DNA of 64,000 bases, from contig JABFQN010000001.1 in the NCBI GenBank assembly GCA_019685555.1, positions 124,001 through 188,000 of the forward strand, given 5' to 3'. Positions 58,563 to 64,000 of this stretch are shown here, piece after piece (positions within the stretch are counted from its first letter, which is position 1; each line of letters opens with the position of its first letter). The notes below the pieces were generated by a model. It searched no databases and was not told where the DNA came from. It worked only from the letters and a program-made list of their open reading frames with translations. The DNA comes from Candidatus Bathyarchaeota archaeon A05DMB-3 (GTDB lineage Archaea; Thermoproteota; Bathyarchaeia; Bathyarchaeales; Bathycorpusculaceae). Made by a program: the position numbers and the translations under genes.

Positions 58563-58889
58563 TTAGTGCGCTTTGTTGCTGTTGTTTTCTTTTTGGACTG
58601 GTTTTGTTGATATCTCCCTTATTAAGGGTTCTTGTTTGCCGCCTTCTATCTCTATTTTTGCGTTTGGATATTGCCTTTCAAGCTGTTTTCTAAGCGCGTT
58701 TACATCTGTGTCTTTGTCGACTTTGGCTCTTACTTTTGTGCCTTCTGGGGTTTGGATTACGCTTATGGAGTAGCCGCTTGTGAAGGTTTCTTCTGGAAAA
58801 TCTTTGAAAAAGTCTTCTATGTCGCTGAAAATGGAGCCTTCGAAAAACTCGTCTATGGGGCTACGTCTCCGTCTTTTTTCTGTTGGCAA
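58563..58889 (-). CDS. Small protein of unknown function
   Basis: The 108-residue protein has a basic start (PTEKRRRRS), an acidic aromatic helix (DEFFEGSIFSDIEDFFKDFP), a strand-rich part (SGYSISVIQTPEGTKVRAKV) and a segment DVNALRKQLERQYPNAKIEI. The C-terminal tail is disordered. The arrangement resembles small archaeal proteins related to Hsp20/GvpH-type folds, but I cannot name it. The start is TTG at 58889 with GGTGG upstream. It diverges from purE. Confidence 0.6.
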   Translation of the reverse strand: MPTEKRRRRSPIDEFFEGSIFSDIEDFFKDFPEETFTSGYSISVIQTPEGTKVRAKVDKDTDVNALRKQLERQYPNAKIEIEGGKQEPLIREISTKPVQKENNSNKAH

Positions 58890-59003
58890 GACGCACCACC
58901 ATTAAAATGAAAGGTTAGGGGCGTGCTTAAAAACTTAACCAGTGAAGGCTTTATGCTAAAGGTTAATAAAGGCTTTAGTTAAATGCCTAATTCGTGAGGT
59001 TAG

Positions 59004-59486
59004 ATGGTTGGAAAAGTCGCCATTTTGATGGGTTCTGAGAAAGACTTGGAGTTTGCAAGAGAAATTGGCAAGTATTTGGAGGCTTTCGGTTTGGCCTACG
59101 AACTCCGAGTGGCTTCAGCCCATAAAACGCCGGAAAAAGTTCTGAAGGTTATAAGCGAATATGAAGATGAAAATGTTGTTTATATTACGGTGGCTGGTAG
59201 ATCTAACGCTTTAAGTGCTTTTGTGGATGCTAACACCGTCAAACCTGTTATTGCTTGTCCGCCGTATTCGGAAAGGTTTGCTGGCGCCGACATTTTCTCT
59301 TCGCTGAGGGTTCCCAGCGGCATAGGCTCTGTGGTTATTCTTGAGCCTGAAGGTGCCGCTATAGCCGCGGCAAAAATCTTTGCTTTGCAAGATAAGCGGT
59401 TGGCTGAGCGCATAGGCAAGTATCAGCTGGAAAAGAAGAGGGAACTTGAAAAGGCGGATGAGGCTGCAAGAAAGCTTAAGAAGTGA
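59004..59486 (+). CDS. purE: PurE: phosphoribosylaminoimidazole carboxylase, class II-like
   Basis: This 160-residue PurE shows AILMGSEKDLEFAREIGKYL, RVASAHKTPEKVLKVISEYE, VAGRSNALSAFVDANTVKPV and GADIFSSLRVPSGIGSVVIL. The motif AGRSNALS, instead of the class I AGGAAHLPG, matches class II enzymes that carboxylate aminoimidazole ribotide directly with CO2. No purK is seen nearby, consistent with that. It is followed by purC with overlapping or adjacent starts. Confidence 0.9.
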   Translation: MVGKVAILMGSEKDLEFAREIGKYLEAFGLAYELRVASAHKTPEKVLKVISEYEDENVVYITVAGRSNALSAFVDANTVKPVIACPPYSERFAGADIFSSLRVPSGIGSVVILEPEGAAIAAAKIFALQDKRLAERIGKYQLEKKRELEKADEAARKLKK

Positions 59487-59497
59487 GAGGCGTCCCA

Positions 59498-60550
59498 ATG
59501 GGCAGTGTTAAAGATTTAGAAGTTGTTAAGAAGCCTACGAAAACTCGGATGGGTGTGGGGCGTTTTCATTTTTCAGACCGCTACTCAGTTTTTGACTGGG
59601 GGGAAATGCCAGACCATATCGACGGGAAAGGTGCAGCCCTATGCTTAATGGGGGCCTACTGTTTCGAGAGGTTGGAGGAAAAAGGCATAATGACTCACTA
59701 CCGAGGCTTGGTGGACGACAAGGGGCGGGTTGTATGTTTCGACGAATTGGATAAACCAACAAACGTTATGGAATTCCACATGGTGAACGTTTATAGACCA
59801 AAGGCTTATGTGGAAAGTGGTGTGCTGAAATACGATTACAGCGTTTACAAGCCTTCGCTTAAGAACTTTCTAATTCCGCTGGAAATAATTTATAGAAACG
59901 GCTTACCAGAAGGCTCATCAGTTTTCAAAAGGCTTGAAAAAGGATTGGTTACGCTGGAGGAGCTTGGCTTAGACCATTACCCAAAAGCCGGCGAAAGACT
60001 TGCCAAACCAATTTTTGATGTGAGCACAAAGCTTGAGGAAGGAGACCGTTACATAACATGGCGGGAAGCCCAGCAGCTGGCGGGCTTAACAGACAGCGAA
60101 CTCGAAGAGGTTAAAACCGTGCTTTTAAAAGTTGACGAGACGATTACGGAGATTGCCTCAAAAGCGGGTTTAGTGAATGAAGACGGCAAAATCGAGTTAG
60201 CCTTCGACGATAAGAGAAGGCTTATGGTGGCAGATGTTGTCGGCACGTTAGACGAGTGCCGATTCACCTATCAAGGGCTTCATGTAAGCAAGGAAATAGC
60301 CCGCATATATTATAGGCGAACGGAATGGGCGAAAGAGGTGGAAAACGCCAAGCAAAAGGCAAAAGAACAAGGCTTAGAAGACTGGAAAAGGCTGGTTAAG
60401 ACGAAAACGCCAAAACTAGAACCAAAACTGAAAATGTTGATAAGCCAAATGTATATGGCAACAACAAACGAAATCACTGGGAAAAAACTGTTCAAAGTAC
60501 CAAAACTTCCGGAAATAATAAGAAAATTACAAAAAGTTGAAGCAGCTTAA
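59498..60550 (+). CDS. purC: SAICAR synthase
   Basis: The protein is 350 residues from ATG 59498, which follows GAGAGGCG; GTG 59483, overlapping the purE stop, is an alternative. It ligates aspartate to CAIR. Stretches are GRFHFSDRYSVFDWGEMPDH, EFHMVNVYRPKAYVESGVLK, IPLEIIYRNGLPEGSSVFKR and VADVVGTLDECRFTYQGLHV. It is longer than bacterial PurC and of the archaeal branch, with a helical C-terminal extension (TEWAKEVENAKQKAKEQGLE onward). It catalyses the step after PurE. Confidence 0.92.
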   Translation: MGSVKDLEVVKKPTKTRMGVGRFHFSDRYSVFDWGEMPDHIDGKGAALCLMGAYCFERLEEKGIMTHYRGLVDDKGRVVCFDELDKPTNVMEFHMVNVYRPKAYVESGVLKYDYSVYKPSLKNFLIPLEIIYRNGLPEGSSVFKRLEKGLVTLEELGLDHYPKAGERLAKPIFDVSTKLEEGDRYITWREAQQLAGLTDSELEEVKTVLLKVDETITEIASKAGLVNEDGKIELAFDDKRRLMVADVVGTLDECRFTYQGLHVSKEIARIYYRRTEWAKEVENAKQKAKEQGLEDWKRLVKTKTPKLEPKLKMLISQMYMATTNEITGKKLFKVPKLPEIIRKLQKVEAA

Positions 60551-60551
60551 T

Positions 60552-61226
60552 TTATTGGCTTGTTGTTCTTTTTTGGTATTCTGAGAGGAATGCTTCCAAA
60601 AATTTCTCAATAGTCTTTCTGAACTCTTTCAGTTCTTTGGATATGTCCCCATATTTTTCAGCCATATCCTTAAAATTTTTGTTTGTATCTTCTCTGAAAC
60701 CCTTCAACTCGTCGCCAAAAACCTTCAGTTCCTTCGATGTATTTTCGTATTTTTCAGCTAATTCCTTAAAACTTACGTTTGTATCCTTCCTAAAACCTTT
60801 CATTTCATCTCTAAAACCAACAAAATATAATTTACCAAACTCGTGGTCTTCGAGGGTTGCCCTTTCGAAAATTGAAAGCTCTTCTACGCTATAGTCTATT
60901 TCAAACTCTTTATATGGTTTCCATGCAGGCTTATAATTTGGGTCTCCTTCAAAAAAGCATTTAATCTCTGAAACGTTAATGCTCAGAAAATCTTCGGGTT
61001 TGGCTTTTCTGTCAATTTTCTTCAAAAACTCTTCAATCTTGTTTTTTGAGCCTTCACAGAAGATCTCCACCTTTGTATCCTCTAAATTCCTAACCAACCC
61101 CTTCAAACCCAACTGTCTAGCAATCTGTTTAACTAAGGCTCTGTAACCGACACCTTGAACAACTCCATCGACAGCAATTCTAGCCTTAACCAACCTAACA
61201 ACCAGCTTCAAAGGTTTCAAAGCCAA
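60552..61226 (-). CDS. Acylphosphatase fused to a coiled-coil repeat region
   Basis: Residues about 14-105 of this 224-residue protein are an acylphosphatase domain: RIAVDGVVQGVGYRALVKQI with the catalytic Arg, and GLVRNLEDTKVEIFCEG with the catalytic Asn. A linker with EFEIDYSVEELSIFERATLE follows. A coiled-coil region of repeated 32-residue units (FRKDTNVSFKELAEKY, then FREDTNKNFKDMAEKY) completes the protein. The start is TTG at 61226; TTG just before VKARIAVDG is a possible later start. Single-domain acylphosphatases are about 90 residues, so the repeat tail is an addition. Substrate is unknown. Confidence 0.85.
   Translation of the reverse strand: MALKPLKLVVRLVKARIAVDGVVQGVGYRALVKQIARQLGLKGLVRNLEDTKVEIFCEGSKNKIEEFLKKIDRKAKPEDFLSINVSEIKCFFEGDPNYKPAWKPYKEFEIDYSVEELSIFERATLEDHEFGKLYFVGFRDEMKGFRKDTNVSFKELAEKYENTSKELKVFGDELKGFREDTNKNFKDMAEKYGDISKELKEFRKTIEKFLEAFLSEYQKRTTSQ
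60628..60819 (-). repeat. 96-bp tandem repeat within the acylphosphatase gene
   Basis: Two diverged 96-bp copies (about 60628-60723 and 60724-60819) encode the paired 32-residue coiled-coil units. Both read TTCAGTTC at the start, with long matching runs such as ATTTTTCAGC and CCTTAAAA. The repeat is in frame, so copy number changes would lengthen the coiled coil without breaking the protein. Confidence 0.6.
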
Positions 61227-61274
61227 TAATATAACATTTTCCTTTTTGAAAAATGAGAGGTTTTAGGCAAAAGC

Positions 61275-62708
61275 CTATGTTACTAGTTCGTGGAGTTGGT
61301 TTGTTTTCCATGCGCGTCTGATTTCTAGGGCTATGCGGTCTCCTGTGCTCATTCGCCGTTTATATTTTGCATTTGCGTATTGGGAGCCTATTCCCATGTG
61401 GACGTTGGTTCCTCCTCCGTGGCGTAAGGCTACGTCTTGGGTTACTGGTATGTGCATGTAGGGGTCTCGGGCTTCTGGCACATCATATAAGCCGTAGTCT
61501 GCTGCGGTTTTGGCTTCCACTCCGCTTGTGAAATCCAACTTAACTGTTGGTTTTAGCTCGTATTTGCTAACACGGTCCCATGTGATAAGCGTCTGCAAGC
61601 ACCATGCGCCTATTATGCCTGGATAGGCGTGTTCTCTGCATGCCAGCAAAAAGCGGTCGGCGTAGCGTTGCACATCTTTCAGCAACGATTCTCTTAGGCT
61701 TAGAATGGCGTGGGCTGTAACCTCGAAGGAGGGAATCTTTTTGATTTTCTGCTGGACATCTGATGGAAGCCTCTTTAATCCGTCTAGGATGGTTTCTCTC
61801 CGCTCGTCTATGGACAGAAACTGGTTTGCCAAGCAAGTTCTGGCTTCTTCAAGGCTTACGTTATACAGTTTTGCAAACCAGTCTTCCACGTCTCCCCAAT
61901 CGCTTTTAGCGTCTAACGGTGAGAAGAAGAAGTTAAAGTTAGCGTGGGGACCCAAAACAATCTGTTCCACCCGCGCGTTTTTCAGCGACTCCTCGTTGAG
62001 GTTTCCAGCTTTGACTTCTCTTGCAACTTTCTCCTCCAAGTCCCGTGAGTCTGCAGCGAAAATGAATTCTCTTTCAAACACTCTGTGGGCGTGTTCAGCC
62101 TTCAAAAGCATAGGCTCTTCAATGAACTCTTTAAAGCTTATTCCGTCCTTGTGGACCTCATACTTGTAGGATTTTGGATAAGGAATGTCAGCTTGCTCTG
62201 CAAACCAGTAGTAGTCCTTTTCAATTTCGCCACGGTTCTCGATTTTTAGAAGGGTTCTGGAGCCCACAATTGGCACTGCAAACTGGTTTTCAATTACACT
62301 GCAGTGTTCGTCTCCGCCTACATAGACGGAGAATGCCCTATTTGGAATCTGCAAACACTCAAGTTCTACAAGCTCGTCAACGTATTTGACAATGTCTGAA
62401 TACTTGTCTAGTATTAAAATCACGCTTTTCCAGTCGCCGTTCTTCTTTACATCCTTCAAGTCGTTTACAACGCGTAAGTCTCGCCTAACAAGGCTCGGCA
62501 AGTCTTCAATAAGCTCGTCTGGTTTCCCCACCATAGGGTTCTGAAGGTATATTCGCGCTCTTCCAGGCGTCGTGTAAATTATGCTTCTTAATCCGTAGTT
62601 GCGTTGTCCCTGCCAAGCATCCAAAGCCGAATGGGAACCAAGGTTAAGCCCAATGGGTTCTTCATATTTTTTGGCTATTTCCTGCATTTCCTCTCTGCTT
62701 ATGACCAT
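61275..62708 (-). CDS. purP: FAICAR synthetase PurP (ATP-grasp)
   Basis: PurP formylates AICAR with formate and ATP in archaeal purine synthesis. The N-terminal domain shows LNLGSHSALDAWQGQRNYGL. The ATP-grasp core contains EEPMLLKAEHAHRVFEREFI, QIVLGPHANFNFFFSPLD and LPSDVQQKIKKIPSFEVTAH. The C-terminal stretch VALRHGGGTNVHMGIGSQYA and closing GDRIALEIRRAWKTNQLHEL match the family. At 477 residues it is longer than the 360-residue Methanocaldococcus enzyme, so it may be one of the longer paralogues with a modified role. It is convergent with nothing and lies 47 bases upstream of the acylphosphatase fusion on the same strand. Confidence 0.85.
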   Translation of the reverse strand: MVISREEMQEIAKKYEEPIGLNLGSHSALDAWQGQRNYGLRSIIYTTPGRARIYLQNPMVGKPDELIEDLPSLVRRDLRVVNDLKDVKKNGDWKSVILILDKYSDIVKYVDELVELECLQIPNRAFSVYVGGDEHCSVIENQFAVPIVGSRTLLKIENRGEIEKDYYWFAEQADIPYPKSYKYEVHKDGISFKEFIEEPMLLKAEHAHRVFEREFIFAADSRDLEEKVAREVKAGNLNEESLKNARVEQIVLGPHANFNFFFSPLDAKSDWGDVEDWFAKLYNVSLEEARTCLANQFLSIDERRETILDGLKRLPSDVQQKIKKIPSFEVTAHAILSLRESLLKDVQRYADRFLLACREHAYPGIIGAWCLQTLITWDRVSKYELKPTVKLDFTSGVEAKTAADYGLYDVPEARDPYMHIPVTQDVALRHGGGTNVHMGIGSQYANAKYKRRMSTGDRIALEIRRAWKTNQLHELVT

Positions 62709-62810
62709 TCAAACCACGTGGCTAAATTCAAAAAAGTAGGTTTTAAACCTTTTTGACAAGAGCTTGTATAGTCAATAGAAGTTTTTTCCATATACAATTA
62801 TAAGGAGCGG

Positions 62811-62849
62811 ATGAGGTTTTCCTTTCGGGGAGAAAGGAGAGACGCATAA
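62811..62849 (+). other. 12-codon mini-ORF with an internal hairpin, in frame with the next ORF
   Basis: ATG 62811 follows TAAGGAGCGG and encodes MRFSFRGERRDA before TAA at 62847-62849. The next ORF starts TTG at 62850 in the same frame. A perfect 7-bp stem TCCTTTC/GAAAGGA (62820-62826 and 62832-62838) lies inside and buries the AAAGGAGAG that would serve the TTG. The arrangement could be a leader peptide, a translational switch or a split gene. Confidence 0.3.
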
Positions 62850-63041
62850 TTGTCTGAATCCTACGGCTGGCTCTTCATCGACTTCATTCCACTGCTTTAT
62901 GAAAAACGAAGAGTTGCAAGGCAACTTCAAGTGGAAACTTGGCTGGATTTAACCCAACTTTTAAGCGAGTTAAGGCTTGAATTGGCAGATGGAGGAACAA
63001 GCACGCAAAGTAATGGAGCGAAAGTTGATTACATCGTTTAG
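62850..63041 (+). CDS. Small protein of unknown function
   Basis: The 63-residue frame (SESYGWLFIDFIPLLYEKRR, then ARQLQVETWLDLTQLLSELR) starts at TTG after AAAGGAGAGACGCATAA. It has an aromatic N-terminus and an amphipathic helix. The C-terminus is polar (DGGTSTQSNGAKVDYIV). No family is recognised. Its stop overlaps the stop of the convergent kinase gene by 4 bases. The preceding mini-ORF in the same frame suggests translation control. Confidence 0.45.
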   Translation: MSESYGWLFIDFIPLLYEKRRVARQLQVETWLDLTQLLSELRLELADGGTSTQSNGAKVDYIV

Positions 63042-63826
63042 AGTTCGCAGACTTTTAGCAGTTTTTCAAAGTTTTGGCGTTTTCCGTCAGCCTTATACTG
63101 CCTTAAAGCTTCTATGACAGCCTCTTTGTCTTTGCCGCCGAGTTTTTGGGCTATTTTCTCTGCAACGGCGCCGCTGATGAAGAGAAACTGGGTAATAGAT
63201 GTGACGTTGGAAGGTTTTCTGTTTAAGCTTGCAGTTTCAAAGTCCACTAGGAATGGTTTGCCTTCGCCATCAATTATTATGTGTTTTGGGGCGTGGCTTA
63301 ATTCGCCATGGTCTAAACCCGCCTTATCCAAACGCCAACACTGCTCCAAAACATCCCTCAGAACCCTTTTCAAAAGAGCCCTTTTTCTACACTTTTCCAG
63401 CCACTGCGGAAGCAAACCGCCATCTATAAACTGCATCAAAAGAAAATTGTCGCTAAAGCCTAAAAGCTTCGGTCCAACACTTACCGAATTAGCCACTTTA
63501 AGCATTTCTGCTTCCCGCTGCATCCCAGCGCGGTCAGCGTCAACCCTTCGAATTTTTAAGGCTAACTTTTCATTATTCCGGTAGGCTTTTACAACAACGC
63601 CCACACAGCCTTTCCCCAAAACAGGCACATTAAAAGCCTGTTTTTCTCCGCCGAATTCTAGGGCTGAAACGCCAAGCCTCTTCAATTCCCCTAAACGTTT
63701 TTGCAGTTCAGCCTTGCTGGACTTAGGATAGCACATAATAGAAGCGTATGGCTCTTCGCAAAGCCTTTCAAGAGAAATTAACAAGCTTCCAGTGCCCATT
63801 TCAAACTGGCATATCCTACTCAACAT
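63038..63826 (-). CDS. Predicted Ser/Thr protein kinase (COG2112 type)
   Basis: The 262-residue archaeal protein has a kinase fold: glycine-rich loop VLGKGCVGVVVKAYR, the VAIK-like lysine in LALKIRRVDADR, catalytic loop LDHGELSHAPKHIIIDGEG (HGE in place of HRD) and the magnesium loop LVDFETAS (DFE for DFG). An N-terminal region of about 65 residues precedes it. It resembles Bud32/RIO-related archaeal kinases. The neighbours are a metallo-beta-lactamase-fold gene upstream (8 bases) and a small ORF facing it. Confidence 0.82.
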   Translation of the reverse strand: MLSRICQFEMGTGSLLISLERLCEEPYASIMCYPKSSKAELQKRLGELKRLGVSALEFGGEKQAFNVPVLGKGCVGVVVKAYRNNEKLALKIRRVDADRAGMQREAEMLKVANSVSVGPKLLGFSDNFLLMQFIDGGLLPQWLEKCRKRALLKRVLRDVLEQCWRLDKAGLDHGELSHAPKHIIIDGEGKPFLVDFETASLNRKPSNVTSITQFLFISGAVAEKIAQKLGGKDKEAVIEALRQYKADGKRQNFEKLLKVCEL

Positions 63827-63834
63827 TTAAACCT

Positions 63835-64000
63835 TTAAAGACTGATTTTCATTCCGTCATGGGCAAAAATAATGTTACTTTGCTGGTGCTGTTTTTCTAT
63901 GGTTTTATAGTCATCATAGCTTTTACCCCACTCTTCTTCGATATGGGTGAAAATGGTTTTTCTTGCTTCCAAACATTTTATAAGTTCCAAAGCTTCTTCC
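63835..64000 (-). CDS. C-terminal part of a metallo-beta-lactamase-fold protein (partial)
   Basis: The minus-strand frame runs off the window end and terminates at TAA 63835-63837. It reads EEALELIKCLEARKTIFTHI, then EEEWGKSYDDYKTIEKQHQQ, and ends SNIIFAHDGMKISL. The late THIEEEWGKSYDDY and ending AHDGM-type motif are what I see in PhnP/ElaC-like metallo-beta-lactamase-fold hydrolases of archaea. The metal-binding HxHxDH region is outside the window. It is probably the first gene of a pair with the kinase. Confidence 0.55.
   Translation of the reverse strand, partial: EEALELIKCLEARKTIFTHIEEEWGKSYDDYKTIEKQHQQSNIIFAHDGMKISL

Noticed and set aside
1-64000. CRISPR arrays, rRNA genes, insertion sequences
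   Set aside because: No regularly spaced direct repeats, rRNA-like sequence or transposase genes were seen on either strand.

Overview
The window is archaeal chromosome. Diagnostic genes include translation factor EF-1A, archaeal-type S12 and S7, diphthine synthase DphB, CTP-dependent riboflavin kinase/regulator RbkR with FAD synthetase RibL, pantoate kinase with archaeal PPAT, PurP, CobZ, replication protein A, and a tetraether-lipid-synthase-like radical SAM protein. Secreted pilin-like proteins carry class III signal peptides, and three tRNA genes carry introns with bulge-helix-bulge splice sites. A short XPF nuclease without helicase domain and non-canonical tRNA introns point to the TACK/Thermoproteota side. 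The fermentative, B12-scavenging, CoA-transferase-rich content would suit an anaerobic heterotroph such as a Bathyarchaeia member; that lineage is inference. Many genes start with TTG or GTG, and ATGA/TTGA overlaps are common.

Layout. 1-4.1 kb: membrane protein end, tetraether-synthase-like radical SAM protein, DUF1616-like protein and two glycosyltransferases (membrane lipid or glycan assembly). 4.1-12.9 kb: a corrinoid salvage region. A leftward operon (btuF-btuC-btuD fusion-cobT-cobS-DUF71) and a rightward operon (radical SAM-cytosolic BtuF-like-cobZ) diverge from a 100 bp control region holding a 23 bp direct repeat spaced exactly 60 bp. 13-19.4 kb: a coiled-coil protein, two tiny ORFs, cysS, a frameshifted MgtA-type ATPase and a lipoate ligase. 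19.5-24.6 kb: rps12-rps7, a DRG-type GTPase, EF-1A and XPF nuclease.

24.6-34 kb: amino-acid/acyl-CoA catabolism (iorAB, crotonase, 3-hydroxyacyl-CoA dehydrogenase, acyl-CoA dehydrogenase, two-subunit CoA-transferase, nitroreductase, EamA permease). 34-38 kb: a HMGL-like carboligase and two biotin-synthase-like radical SAM proteins around a winged-helix regulator; I read the pair as LipS1/LipS2-type lipoate synthase, matching the lipoate ligase at 18.6 kb. 38-43.5 kb: small unknown proteins, regulators, ferredoxin, acetyltransferase, Ca2+/Na+ exchanger, DUF763, VOC protein. 43.5-45.7 kb: coenzyme A genes (PPAT, pantoate kinase) behind an ECF S-component, a candidate pantothenate/precursor transporter.

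45.8-53.3 kb: an eight-gene type IV pilus-like operon (pilin-like proteins, secretion ATPase, membrane platform). A nearly identical 26 bp palindromic element sits at the same distance upstream of two TATA boxes. 53.3-55.6 kb: RbkR, RibL, DUF357, DphB. 55.7-58.5 kb: intron-containing tRNA-Lys, tRNA-Met and tRNA-Pro, RPA, and between the last two tRNAs the debris of an integrated element (surface-protein fragment plus an integrase C-terminal remnant). 58.5-64 kb: purine synthesis (purE, purC, purP), an acylphosphatase-repeat fusion, a small unknown ORF, a COG2112-type kinase and the end of a metallo-beta-lactamase-fold protein.
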